Assembly: GCF_017893965.1 (NCBI RefSeq)
Contig: NZ_CP054142.1
Location: 372,001-436,000, forward strand
DNA length: 64,000 nucleotides
Reading direction: 5' to 3'
Origin: Treponema parvum
GTDB lineage: Bacteria; Spirochaetota; Spirochaetia; Treponematales; Treponemataceae
Shown: positions 16,846-25,715 of the stretch, piece by piece
How positions within the stretch are numbered: position 1 is the stretch's first letter
How the letters are laid out: each line of letters begins with the position of its first letter
Notes under the pieces: model-generated
What the model was told of the DNA's origin: nothing
The model's database searches: none
Seen by the model: only the letters and a program-made list of their open reading frames with translations
Translations under genes and position numbers: made by a program

Positions 16846-17177
16846 GTCCTAAAACACTGAAACTCCGCGGCCGACCGTGATTTTCAACAAAAATCAAAGC
16901 GGATTTCCACAATTTATCCACACGCCGAAAACACTGCAAAGAAAATAACAATAAGTTATTACAATATATAGAAATACGCTTTACAAGCGCAAGTCTTTAT
17001 AATACAAGGAATAAGCGATACAAAAACGTAATAGAGTCAAAAAACTCTAAAATTTCCACCGATAAAAAAAGATAAATCCTTCCAATGCTTTAAGAAGAAG
17101 GACTTATCCACAGATTTTGCACTATGAAACAGGATTTTTGCGTCGCACCGGCGCAAAACACTAAAAAAGTGACGTTT
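16846..17177. other. Noncoding region with two perfect DnaA boxes
   Basis: No gene was found in these 332 bases. Two perfect TTATCCACA DnaA boxes occur in the same direction at 16914-16922 and 17104-17112. Near-matches lie at TTTTCAACA (16881) and TTTCCAC (16904). Between the boxes the sequence is AT-rich, with small dyads AATAAC-N5-GTTATT and AGAGT-N6-ACTCT. This may be a DnaA-controlled or DnaA-titrating site. An origin is possible, but dnaA, dnaN and gyrB are absent. Confidence 0.55.
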
Positions 17178-17726
17178 TTACCCTAAGGAACATTGTCCTT
17201 GCGCGTCGACGGTTAAAATGGACTTACATTCGGAACAGCGGAAGCGTCCTGAACGGGTAGCCTTGAGACGCTTTGAACACACGGGACAGGAAAAAATAAC
17301 GGGAAAAACCGTATTGACTTCGGGTCTGCCGGATTTAAAAAGCTCTATGGAATCCGCATATGTATTCTTTATGTTAAAAAACTGAGAAAAACCCAACAGC
17401 TGAAAAACTTCAAACACCTTTGGCTGAATTTCAAGAAGAACGATATCCCCGCCTTTGGATTTAACCAATTTTAAAAACGCAGTAAAAGAACCGATGCCTG
17501 TCGAAGACACATAGTTCAACGCGCTGCAATTAAAGACTAAATTTATATATCCCGCTTCCACGACTTTAGCGATGCGTTTTTGAAAAAAGCTGGAATTGTA
17601 CGTGTCGATATAGCCGTTCAAATGCACGCTTAAACAATTCGGAACTTCGGCAATACGTTCCAGAGTAATCTTAATACTATCGTCTTTTTCGTCGTCAAAG
17701 CCAGGCACAAGATTATTATTTATCAT
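17178..17726 (-). CDS. STAS-domain protein with C-terminal zinc ribbon
   Basis: The product is 182 residues. The STAS (anti-sigma-factor antagonist type) domain spans about residues 15-115. It includes NCLSVHLNGYIDTYNSSFFQ and the phosphorylatable-loop region NCSALNYVSSTGIGSF, where SSTGIGSF matches the DSSGIG consensus apart from the first residue. After a linker comes a four-cysteine ribbon, CPVCSKRLKATRSGRFRCSEC. Such proteins relay serine phosphorylation in partner-switching systems. The attached ribbon suggests contact with nucleic acid or protein. No kinase or phosphatase partner is adjacent. Confidence 0.8.
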   Translation of the reverse strand: MINNNLVPGFDDEKDDSIKITLERIAEVPNCLSVHLNGYIDTYNSSFFQKRIAKVVEAGYINLVFNCSALNYVSSTGIGSFTAFLKLVKSKGGDIVLLEIQPKVFEVFQLLGFSQFFNIKNTYADSIELFKSGRPEVNTVFPVIFSCPVCSKRLKATRSGRFRCSECKSILTVDAQGQCSLG

Positions 17727-18092
17727 GCTAACTTAATAAACCTCTTACAGTAAATATTCTATCATAATTATGAATAAAAACAAAACTTAGGCGCAGTAAA
17801 TTGCAGTAAAGTTTTAACTTTTAAATATGGCATATAGGAACGCACATTCGTGCGTAAAGCTACTTATTCATAGTACACCAAAAAACACCAATATGTCAAA
17901 TATTACTATTTATGTACGGTCGAAGCGGAACCTTGCCGGATCCAAATCTTCTTATGCCTAAAACAACATTATTCCCAATTCGTAACAAAAATCATGCGAT
18001 AAATTGCTTTGGGGCGCCGAGAACGCTAGTCCACAAAACCGCAAAGTACCGAGGACAACCCGCCGAAAAACGCCGCTGATCCGCACAACAGA
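17727..18092. other. 366-base intergenic region, no gene seen
   Basis: No convincing frame or RNA gene was found. A small perfect hairpin ACGCAC-ATTC-GTGCGT lies at 17840-17855, without a T run on either side. The left part must contain the promoter of the STAS gene; TAGAAT near 17760 on the minus strand is a possible -10 box. Confidence 0.4.
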
Positions 18093-18872
18093 CTATAGTT
18101 TTCCGTCCCAGCCGAAATCTATGTTTAAAAGGGCTCCGTTTATTTCAGGCGATTCAAGCAAAAACATTCCTCCCCTTGCTACAGAATCTGCGGAAATGAA
18201 TTTTTTGCAGGGAAGTTTATTTGAAAGCAGACGTTTTTCAGCTTCTGAAACATATTCAGTATCTGTAAAGCCTGGAAGAACGGCGTTACAGGTTATGCCT
18301 TTTGACGCGTATTCATGCGCAACGGAACGGACAAGCGAGCCTACCCCAGTCTTTGCGCCGCCGTAAGCAGCGTTGGTCTTGTATCCGTTTATATTGTAAG
18401 TCCGAGTTCCTCCGAAAAAAAGAAAGCGCCCCCAGCCTTTTAAGATCATGCCGGGCAGAGCCGTACTCACGCAGTAACCTGGAAGGGCATAGTCAAGCAG
18501 CGCCGCGTCCATCCAATCTTCAAGAGTAGTTTCCGTAAGCGGCTTTTGAATAAATGGGCCGAAGCAAACGCACACTATGTCGGACTCTTTCAATATTGAA
18601 TTCAGCGGCGACGAAGCCAAATCGCTGAAATTTTCAATTTTATACACCATTTTTTGTATGTTTATCGGGTTTTCACACCTCTGTATGTCCGCATTTTTTT
18701 TACTCAGAGAGACGGATTTAAGTTCCTTTATAAGCGAATCGAACGCTTTTGTGTCATGCGCTCCGTGAACAAAAAGATCCGCTCCTGAGCGCGCAAGTTT
18801 TTGTGATAACGCGCGGCCTATGCCGCCGGAACCGCCTATGACAAAAGCCTTTTTACCCGAAAACACACCCAT
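18093..18872 (-). CDS. Atypical short-chain dehydrogenase/reductase
   Basis: The product is 259 residues with an SDR Rossmann fold. The N-terminal nucleotide loop is VIGGSGGIGRAL, and the catalytic pair YGGAK (YxxxK) is present near residue 167. Two normal SDR features are altered. The NNAG strand is CFGPFI, and the catalytic serine strand reads FLFFGGTRTYN with no obvious serine. The later part (NAVLPGFTDTEYV and NIDFGWDGKL at the end) is family-like. Substrate unknown. The gene diverges from trmJ across only 45 bases, and a TATAAT sits 7 bases before its ATG. Confidence 0.75.
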   Translation of the reverse strand: MGVFSGKKAFVIGGSGGIGRALSQKLARSGADLFVHGAHDTKAFDSLIKELKSVSLSKKNADIQRCENPINIQKMVYKIENFSDLASSPLNSILKESDIVCVCFGPFIQKPLTETTLEDWMDAALLDYALPGYCVSTALPGMILKGWGRFLFFGGTRTYNINGYKTNAAYGGAKTGVGSLVRSVAHEYASKGITCNAVLPGFTDTEYVSEAEKRLLSNKLPCKKFISADSVARGGMFLLESPEINGALLNIDFGWDGKL

Positions 18873-18879
18873 GCGCTTA

Positions 18880-18912
18880 ATTATAGCGTAAATAAAATAA
18901 AATATGTATATT
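18880..18912. promoter_or_regulatory. Divergent -10 boxes between the SDR gene and trmJ
   Basis: On the minus strand, TATAAT (18885-18880) is 7 bases before ATG 18872. On the plus strand, TATATT (18907-18912) is 5 bases before ATG 18918. The 45-base gap leaves no room for separate leaders or Shine-Dalgarno sites, so both mRNAs are likely leaderless. The -35 boxes are weak. Confidence 0.5.
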
Positions 18913-18917
18913 TAGTT

Positions 18918-19721
18918 ATGAATCTGAACAAGATCCGTATAGTTTTGTCTCATCCCGAAGAAAGCAGAAATATAGGCGCCGTGTGCCGCGCAATGGCAAA
19001 CAATGACATAAAAATATTGAGGATCGTAGGTAAAAGAGAAGACTATGATGATTCCCACATACGCGTCTTGGCCATACATGCCTCGCCTATATGGGATTCG
19101 GCACAGTTTTTTAATTCCATAACCGAAGCTACGGCGGACTGTACCGTCTCCGCAGGCACTACACGCAGGCGCGGGAAAAAGCGAAAAGGGAAACTTTTGT
19201 TCCCTGAAGAATTTTCTTCGCTCGCGGCAAAAATAAGTGCAGGCTCCGAAAGCGGCGCGGGGAATATCGCCGTCGTGTTCGGAAACGAAAGAACGGGGCT
19301 TACCGATTCGGAACTTCAGGAATGTACTGTAGGAGTTACGATACCTTCTTCACAAGTATTTCCTTCTCTGAACCTGTCTCATGCCGTCCAGATAATGTGC
19401 TACCAGCTTTTTCGTGAAAAAAATAAGGGCAAACACGGATATACGCCTTTAACGCTTAATGAAATAGACAAAACTGTAAAATCTCTTACCGACGATCTTA
19501 AAAAAATAGGATTTTTCCGCATTGCAGGGCGCAGCGACATGGAAAGTTTTTGGAGAAACCTGTTTTCACGGGCGGCGGTTTCGGAAGGCGAAATTCAATA
19601 CATTGAAAAAACCTTCGACAAAATAGCCGGTCTCGTATCTAAAAACAAACCAGCAACCTCGCCGCAGATTTGCAGCGAGGCTTCAAGCAGCAACGAGGAA
19701 TTGAACTCTCCGCACGAGTAA
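18918..19721 (+). CDS. trmJ: SpoU/TrmJ-type tRNA 2'-O-methyltransferase
   Basis: The product is 267 residues. The SPOUT knot is clear: IRIVLSHPEESRNIGAVCRAM at the N-terminus, then IAVVFGNERTGLTDSEL, and the SAM-binding end TIPSSQVFPSLNLSHAVQIMCYQ. These match TrmJ, which methylates ribose at position 32 of the tRNA anticodon loop. A C-terminal helical extension follows, as in E. coli TrmJ. Starting at ATG 18918 gives the normal family N-terminus with no leader. The serine- and glutamate-rich last 20 residues are not conserved in my experience. Confidence 0.9.
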   Translation: MNLNKIRIVLSHPEESRNIGAVCRAMANNDIKILRIVGKREDYDDSHIRVLAIHASPIWDSAQFFNSITEATADCTVSAGTTRRRGKKRKGKLLFPEEFSSLAAKISAGSESGAGNIAVVFGNERTGLTDSELQECTVGVTIPSSQVFPSLNLSHAVQIMCYQLFREKNKGKHGYTPLTLNEIDKTVKSLTDDLKKIGFFRIAGRSDMESFWRNLFSRAAVSEGEIQYIEKTFDKIAGLVSKNKPATSPQICSEASSSNEELNSPHE

Positions 19722-19722
19722 T

Positions 19723-19777
19723 CCGCCGATAAATCGGTAAACATTCATTAAGATCAATCGAATAAAATATCATCCGC
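19723..19777. repeat. Inverted second copy of the 3' end of the sigma-54 gene
   Basis: The minus strand of 19777-19746 matches 1077-1108 at 31 of 32 bases, and CCGCCGATAAAT (19723-19734) matches 1112-1123 inverted. Read on the minus strand, the sequence encodes ADDILFD and stop, the same C-terminus as the activator at the window start, followed by the same 3' flank. Upstream homology fades within about ten codons. Confidence 0.85.
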
Positions 19778-19866
19778 TGAAACATCGCTTATTAGCTGTG
19801 CGCAAAAAACGCAAATTAGTTGATTGGCAGCTTGCGAGAGAAAAACAAGTGTCAATGCGACGCCAT

Positions 19867-19894
19867 TTGTATTTAATCAAAACTGTGATAATAT
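19867..19894 (+). promoter_or_regulatory. glgX promoter, leaderless architecture
   Basis: TTGTAT (19867-19872), a 16-nt spacer and TAATAT (19889-19894) precede ATG 19902 by 7 bases. No Shine-Dalgarno site is present. Confidence 0.5.
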
Positions 19895-19901
19895 ATAAAA
19901 T

Positions 19902-22100
19902 ATGTGTCTGACTTGTTGCAGGGGATCTCCGGTTCCCCTTGGGGCTTCCATCGAGAAAGGCGGAGTTAATTTTGCCGTCTTCAGCAGAGACGCAAAAGCT
20001 GTCCGCTTGGAACTTTTTAGATCCGCAGAAGATAAGGAGCCTTATGCGGTTTTGAATTTTGACCCTGAAATCAACAGGACGGGCGACGTTTGGCATGTTT
20101 TTGTAAAAGGATTGAAGGCGGGAGATCTGTATCTTTTCCGCGCCGACGGAGAATATGCGCCTGAAAAAGGGCTGCGGTTTGACGGCGAAGCGCATCTGCT
20201 TGACCCTTACGCCAAGGCTCTCACCCAAGGTTCCGTTTTTAATGCGTTCCGCGCTGTCGGCGATACTGCAAAGGAACTTGAAAGAATCAAAGCCGGCGGA
20301 AAAGTTTCAAACAAGTGCGACTTATCCGTTTTTCCGAAGTGTATCGTCGTCGACGATGATTTTGACTGGGAAAACGACGTTCCTTTAAATATCCCGCTGC
20401 ACGATACGATAATTTATGAATTACACGTTCGCGGCTTTACTATGTCTGCAACTTCAAAAACAAAAAAACGCGGAACCTTCTGCGGCCTTGCGGAAAAAAT
20501 TCCGTATTTAAAAAAACTCGGAATAACGGCGGTGGAGCTTTTGCCGGTTTTCGAATTTGATGAAAACGAACTGGACAGAACGGATCCTGCGACGGGAAAG
20601 AGGCTTAAAAATTTTTGGGGATACAGCACGATATGCTTTTTTGCGCCTAAACAATCTTATTCCGCAGGGAAGAATTCCAAAGTCGTAACGGAATTCAAAC
20701 AGATGGTAAAGGATTTTCACAGCGCGGGCATTGAAGTTATTCTGGACGTCGTCTTTAACCATACGGCCGAAGGCAACCATATGGGGCACACTTTTTCTTT
20801 CCGCGGATTGGCAAACAACATTTACTATATTCTGCAAAACGACGACCGCAGATTTTATAACGATTATACCGGCTGCGGCAACACTATGAACTGCAATCAT
20901 CCCGTAACGGTACGCTTTATAATCGATTGCTTGCGCTATTGGGTTTTGCAAATGCACGTAGACGGCTTCCGTTTCGACCTTGCAAGCGTTTTTTGCCGCT
21001 CCGAAAGCGGCTCGCTGGAAGAATTTCCGATACTCACGCGCGCCATATCCGAAGATCCCGTTCTGCGTAACACAAAAATCATCGCCGAAGCGTGGGATGC
21101 CGCAGGAGCTTATCACGTGGGAAAATTCCCCGGAGGGCGCTGGTGCAGCTGGAACGACAAATTTCGTGACGGAATGAGACGGTTTTTCCGCGGTGAAAAT
21201 TTTATGGTAACGGAGATGGCGACAAGGCTTGCCGGAAGTTCCGATCTTTATATGTCTTCAAGCCCCGAATATTCCATAAATTTTATTACCGTGCACGACG
21301 GTTTTACTCTTAACGATCTTGTAAGCTATTTGGCAAAACACAACGAGGCTAACGCCGAAAATAACCGTGACGGCTCGGATTGCAATTACAGCTATAACAA
21401 CGGAATAGAGGGTGAAAGCGATAATCCTGTAATCGAAAAACAAAGGCTCATATCTATAAAAAACATGCTCTTGTTTCTGATCATTTCGCAGGGAGTTCCT
21501 CTTCTTCTTGCGGGAGACGAATTCCGAAGGACGCAAAAAGGGAACAACAATGCTTATTGCCAAGACAACGATGTTTCGTGGGTTGATTGGTCTTTATGCG
21601 AAAAAAACGCGGATCTTCTGCGCTTCGTGCGTAAGCTTATAGAGCTTCGCAAAGCTCACTGCGTATTCAGGCGTTCCGCCTTTTTTAAAGGCGGAGATTT
21701 GCAAAGCGGTGTGTTGCCCGACATAATTTGGTATAATGCCGAAGGGCAGGAACCCGATTGGCCTAAGATGAAACATTTTTTAGCATGCCGCCTTGACGGC
21801 GACAGTATGCAGAGCTTTAACGGCCTAAAAGACAACAACTTTTATCTTGCAGTAAATATGCATAACAGGGATTGCATAGCCGTCCTGCCGCCCTTGCCCG
21901 CAGAAAAAAGTTGGCGGCGCGTAGTCGATACGTCCGCTTATTCACCGAACGATATTTGCGATCCGGGAGACGAAGAAATCCTTCCGTCGCAAAAACGATA
22001 CGTAGTACCGGCAGGAAGCGCGGTGCTGTTACAAAGCGTAGATATATTACAGAACAGAAGGTCTCTTGCAAATTATCCGGAGGGAAAAAATGGAATTTGA
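19902..22100 (+). CDS. glgX: Glycogen debranching enzyme (GlgX/isoamylase type, GH13)
   Basis: This 732-residue enzyme hydrolyses alpha-1,6 branches in glycogen. An N-terminal CBM48-like domain (PVPLGASIEKGGVNFAVFSRDA) leads into the GH13 barrel. Conserved region I is DVVFNHTAEGN, region II GFRFDLASVF (nucleophile Asp), region III IIAEAWDA (acid/base Glu), and region IV FITVHDGFTL. Its last 11 bases overlap the start of glycogen phosphorylase, so debranching and phosphorolysis are translated together. The start lies directly after a promoter and matches the usual family N-terminus apart from a short cysteine-rich lead. Confidence 0.9.
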   Translation: MCLTCCRGSPVPLGASIEKGGVNFAVFSRDAKAVRLELFRSAEDKEPYAVLNFDPEINRTGDVWHVFVKGLKAGDLYLFRADGEYAPEKGLRFDGEAHLLDPYAKALTQGSVFNAFRAVGDTAKELERIKAGGKVSNKCDLSVFPKCIVVDDDFDWENDVPLNIPLHDTIIYELHVRGFTMSATSKTKKRGTFCGLAEKIPYLKKLGITAVELLPVFEFDENELDRTDPATGKRLKNFWGYSTICFFAPKQSYSAGKNSKVVTEFKQMVKDFHSAGIEVILDVVFNHTAEGNHMGHTFSFRGLANNIYYILQNDDRRFYNDYTGCGNTMNCNHPVTVRFIIDCLRYWVLQMHVDGFRFDLASVFCRSESGSLEEFPILTRAISEDPVLRNTKIIAEAWDAAGAYHVGKFPGGRWCSWNDKFRDGMRRFFRGENFMVTEMATRLAGSSDLYMSSSPEYSINFITVHDGFTLNDLVSYLAKHNEANAENNRDGSDCNYSYNNGIEGESDNPVIEKQRLISIKNMLLFLIISQGVPLLLAGDEFRRTQKGNNNAYCQDNDVSWVDWSLCEKNADLLRFVRKLIELRKAHCVFRRSAFFKGGDLQSGVLPDIIWYNAEGQEPDWPKMKHFLACRLDGDSMQSFNGLKDNNFYLAVNMHNRDCIAVLPPLPAEKSWRRVVDTSAYSPNDICDPGDEEILPSQKRYVVPAGSAVLLQSVDILQNRRSLANYPEGKNGI

Positions 22101-24561
22101 TAAGGAAAAATTTAAAAATATATTGATGACTCGTCTGCGCCAGCAGTACGGAAAGGACATTGCGATCGCTACGCGGCACGATATCTACGACGCCGTCGCT
22201 TCGGCATGTATGAATACGGTTGTGGATAAGTGGATCGCCACTCGGCGGACATACGAAAAAGAACCCGGAATGCGCCGTGTATGCTATTTTTCCGCGGAAT
22301 TTCTTATGGGACGTTCCTTAGGAAACAATCTGATCAATCTTGAAATAAAAGAAGCTGTTGAAGACATTCTAAAAGGTTTTCATCTTAACCTGAACGTGAT
22401 TGAAGATACGGAACCTGAGCCGGGACTGGGAAACGGAGGTCTTGGAAGGCTTGCCGCCTGTTTTTTGGACAGCCTTGCAACGCTCGACTATCCTGCGCGA
22501 GGATACGGAATTCGCTATGAATACGGCATGTTTGAACAGCGCATAGAAAACGGATTTCAAGTGGAATATCCGGACAGATGGCTTACGCACAGAGATCCGT
22601 GGGAAATAAAGCGGAGCGATTTGGCCGTTACGGTGCATTTCGGCGGGAAGATAGTGTACAGAAAAACGCCTGACGGACAAGAGCGCTTTAATCTTGAAGA
22701 TACCGAAGCCGTCACGGCGACCCCTTTTGATATTCCCGTCGTAGGTTACGGAACGGATACCGTCGGAATGCTCCGCCTTTGGGAAGCTTCTTCGCCGGAC
22801 GGATTTAACCTTCAGCTGTTTAACGATATGCAATATACGCGTGCTGTGGAAAAGCAGATCAGCGCTGAAAACATAAGCCGCGTGTTGTATCCTAACGATT
22901 CGGGGCCAAGCGGAAAGGCATTGCGTTTAAAGCAGCAGTATTTCTTTTCATCCGCGAGCCTTCAGGATTTAGTACACGGCTTTGTTTCGGAATACGGTAC
23001 TGATTTTTCAAGATTTTCCGACTGTAATGTAATACAGCTTAACGACACTCATCCCGTAGTCGCGATTCCTGAATTGATGCGTATTCTCGTAGACGAATAC
23101 CGTGTCAGCTGGGATATGGCTTGGAGCATTGTTGTAAAGACGTTCGCCTATACCAATCATACGATACTTGCCGAAGCTCTGGAAAAATGGCCTATCGATA
23201 TATTTCAGGGACTTTTACCCAGAATCTATCAAATCGTAGAAGAAATAAACCGCCGTTTTTTGATCGAACTTCGTGAAAAATATCCGGGCGATTACCAAAA
23301 ACACAACGCTATGTCGATCATTGCGGACGGCATGGTGCATATGGCGCGCCTTGCTATCCATTCCTGTTTCAGCGTAAACGGAGTCGCCGAATTGCACACG
23401 GAACTTTTAAAGACGAGGGAATTGAAAGATTGGGCTGAACTTTATCCTAAGAAATTCAACAACAAAACAAACGGAATAACGCAGCGGCGGTGGCTCCTGT
23501 CCGCCAATCCTCTCCTTGCGGACTTTATTACCAAACGAATAGGCCCCGGATGGATAAAGGATTTGACCAAGTTAAAGGAACTGGAAAAATACTTGGACGA
23601 CGAAGCCTCTTTACGAGAACTTTTGGAAATAAAGCAGGAAAACAAACGGCGGCTGACCGAATATCTTAAAGTAACCCAGAACGAATTTCTTGATCCCGAC
23701 AGCATCTTTGACGTTCAGGTAAAACGCCTGCACGAATATAAACGCCAGCTTTTAAACATCTTGCACATCATGTATCTTTATAACAAGCTCATTGCCGATC
23801 CGTCTTACAATCCTTATCCGAGGACTTTTATCTTTGGCGCAAAATCCGCAAGCGGCTATCGCCGCGCAAAAGCTATAATAAAACTGATCAACACAGTCGC
23901 CGAACATGTGAACAACGACCGCCGCGTGCGCGGAAAATTGAGAGTTGTGTTTATTGAAAATTACCGGGTAAGCGTTGCAGAAAAAATTTTCCCCGCCGCC
24001 GATGTTTCGGAGCAGATTTCTACGGCCGGAAAAGAAGCTTCGGGAACGAGCAATATGAAATTTATGGTGAACGGAGCGATAACGCTGGGTACCCTTGACG
24101 GAGCGAATATCGAAATAGTACAAGAGGCCGGCGTCGAAAACGAATTCATCTTCGGACTGAAGACGGATGAGATATTGAAGATACAGACGGAAAATTCCTA
24201 TCATCCGCAGGAATATTTTTCCAAAAATCCGGAACTGGCCAAGGTTGTGGAACAGCTTGTCGACGGCACATACGATCCTTCGCGGCAATTGTTTAAAGAG
24301 CTGTACGATTCTCTGGTTTTCGGCGTTGAAGGACAAAGGCCGGACGTGTATTACATTCTTGCGGATTTTAACGCATATTGCGAAGCGCATGAAAAGATAG
24401 AAGCCGAATACAACGACAGAATTCACTGGGCTAAGATGATGTTGAAAAACATTGCAAACAGCGGAAAATTTTCGTCCGACAGAACGATCGAAGAGTATGT
24501 GCGCGACATATGGAAGCTGAAAAAAGTTCCGGTAACTGTAAAACAGAAAACTGATGAATAA
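22090..24561 (+). CDS. glgP: Glycogen/alpha-glucan phosphorylase
   Basis: This 823-residue PLP enzyme releases glucose-1-phosphate from glycogen chains. The N-terminal signature RRVCYFSAEFLMGRSLGNNL and GNGGLGRLAACFLDSLATL are diagnostic. The PLP-lysine region EASGTSNMKFMVNGAITLGTLDGANIE is intact. ATG 22090 follows a strong GGAGGG site and gives MEFDKEKFKN, a normal start. The gene is cotranscribed with glgX upstream and overlaps the transporter gene downstream by 8 bases. Together with glgX it indicates stored glycogen as an energy reserve. Confidence 0.95.
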   Translation: MEFDKEKFKNILMTRLRQQYGKDIAIATRHDIYDAVASACMNTVVDKWIATRRTYEKEPGMRRVCYFSAEFLMGRSLGNNLINLEIKEAVEDILKGFHLNLNVIEDTEPEPGLGNGGLGRLAACFLDSLATLDYPARGYGIRYEYGMFEQRIENGFQVEYPDRWLTHRDPWEIKRSDLAVTVHFGGKIVYRKTPDGQERFNLEDTEAVTATPFDIPVVGYGTDTVGMLRLWEASSPDGFNLQLFNDMQYTRAVEKQISAENISRVLYPNDSGPSGKALRLKQQYFFSSASLQDLVHGFVSEYGTDFSRFSDCNVIQLNDTHPVVAIPELMRILVDEYRVSWDMAWSIVVKTFAYTNHTILAEALEKWPIDIFQGLLPRIYQIVEEINRRFLIELREKYPGDYQKHNAMSIIADGMVHMARLAIHSCFSVNGVAELHTELLKTRELKDWAELYPKKFNNKTNGITQRRWLLSANPLLADFITKRIGPGWIKDLTKLKELEKYLDDEASLRELLEIKQENKRRLTEYLKVTQNEFLDPDSIFDVQVKRLHEYKRQLLNILHIMYLYNKLIADPSYNPYPRTFIFGAKSASGYRRAKAIIKLINTVAEHVNNDRRVRGKLRVVFIENYRVSVAEKIFPAADVSEQISTAGKEASGTSNMKFMVNGAITLGTLDGANIEIVQEAGVENEFIFGLKTDEILKIQTENSYHPQEYFSKNPELAKVVEQLVDGTYDPSRQLFKELYDSLVFGVEGQRPDVYYILADFNAYCEAHEKIEAEYNDRIHWAKMMLKNIANSGKFSSDRTIEEYVRDIWKLKKVPVTVKQKTDE

Positions 24562-25468
24562 AAGATTCGTTTCGATGTTTTCGGGGCTTGGGTTGCTATG
24601 TGCGGCTTGTATATGGGGTTTTGCCTTTGTGATAGTAAAAGACAGCCTTGATTGTGTGCCTGCGATTTACATGCTCGCCTTCCGTTTTACGATAGCTTCT
24701 CTTGCACTCGCTCTGGTCTACGCGAAAAGGCTTTTTGCGTTTAATTTTTCTTATTTGAAGTACGGCGCCGTTTTGGGCTTGTATCTGTTTTTAGCTTATT
24801 CTTTTCAGACTGTGGGCTGCGTTTATACCACCGCCGGAAAAAACGCTTTTTTAACGGCGATTTATGTCATACTTGTGCCGCTTTTGGGATGGCCTTTAAA
24901 AAAGCGCCGTCCGGAGAGTCACGTGTTTATCGCTGCGTTGACGGCCTTGGCAGGTATCGGTATGCTTGTGTTAAAGGGCAAAGGCGGCGCTCTGAAGGTC
25001 AACATAGGAGACGTGCTCACGCTCATATGCGGAATCTTTTATGCGGTTCACATTCTGTTTACCGCGCATTACGATCAAAACCGCGATCCTGTTTTGCTGA
25101 CGGTGTTTCAGTTTGTTTTTGCGGCGATATTTTCATGGATAGCGGCTCCTTTTATTGACGGACCCTTTCCCGGCGGTGCGTTAGAAGATTCCAAGATTGT
25201 TTTTTCAATGCTTTATTTGGGAATATTCAGCACTATGGTTGCCTTTGTTTTGCAGAACGTGTGCCTTAAATATTTACAGTCTTCCTTAGCCGCGCTGTTT
25301 TTGTCTACGGAAGCAATCTTCGGCGTATTTTTCAGCGCAGTTCTGCTCGGCGAAAACATGACGGGACACATGATCATAGGCTGCGCTCTTATGTTCGCGG
25401 CGATAGTTTTTGCCCAAACCGGGTTCGATTTTTTGCCCCGCAGAGGTCTGCGGGACAGATCACTATAA
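24554..25468 (+). CDS. EamA/DMT-family transporter
   Basis: This 304-residue inner-membrane protein has about ten hydrophobic helices in two EamA repeats. The first repeat starts GLLCAACIWGFAFVIVKD, a family-typical WG motif. The second starts GDVLTLICGIFYAVHILFTA. The end of the second repeat, SLAALFLSTEAIFGVFFSAVLLGENMT, is characteristic. The substrate cannot be told; many family members export amino acids or metabolites. It overlaps the end of glgP and so belongs to the glycogen transcript. The hairpin at 25501-25533 likely ends that transcript. Confidence 0.88.
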   Translation: MNKRFVSMFSGLGLLCAACIWGFAFVIVKDSLDCVPAIYMLAFRFTIASLALALVYAKRLFAFNFSYLKYGAVLGLYLFLAYSFQTVGCVYTTAGKNAFLTAIYVILVPLLGWPLKKRRPESHVFIAALTALAGIGMLVLKGKGGALKVNIGDVLTLICGIFYAVHILFTAHYDQNRDPVLLTVFQFVFAAIFSWIAAPFIDGPFPGGALEDSKIVFSMLYLGIFSTMVAFVLQNVCLKYLQSSLAALFLSTEAIFGVFFSAVLLGENMTGHMIIGCALMFAAIVFAQTGFDFLPRRGLRDRSL

Positions 25469-25500
25469 GCGATAAAAATTTTTTAGTAGGAGGTATGATA

Positions 25501-25534
25501 AAAAGCGACGTCTAAAATATCGCCGTCACTTTTT
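25501..25534 (+). terminator. Probable terminator after the glycogen operon
   Basis: AAAAGCGACG and CGTCACTTTT form a near-perfect 10-bp stem around a 13-nt loop, with an extra T at 25534. The 3' arm ends in T5 followed by ATTT. A GGAGGT-ATG motif just before the stem would encode only MIKSDV and is not taken as a gene. Confidence 0.55.
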
Positions 25535-25640
25535 ATTTCGAGTTTGCGCGGATGTTTGCAGAAGACTTATATTACGTATCGTGCCGATAAAATCGAATGG
25601 ATACGATATACTTTATTTTGCAAACTCGATTATCTGACGT

Positions 25641-25700
25641 GTGCGCTTTAGCGCACGGCTAAAAACTTTTTCGGAAGTTGAAACTTCCTGCAAAAGTTTT
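25641..25700 (+). promoter_or_regulatory. Structured leader of the RpiB-like gene: two hairpins
   Basis: The first hairpin is GTGCGC-TTTA-GCGCAC (25641-25656). The second pairs AAAACTTTT (25662-25670) with AAAAGTTTT (25692-25700), and inside it GGAAG with CTTCC around TTGAAA. The second stem ends four bases before the GGAGGG ribosome site of the gene at 25716. A leader or translational-control role is likely. Confidence 0.55.
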
Positions 25701-25715
25701 TATAGGAGGGTTTTT

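Noticed and set aside
25484-25517. GGAGGT followed by ATG, encoding MIKSDV
   Set aside because: Six codons overlapping a terminator stem. No reason to call a leader peptide without conservation.
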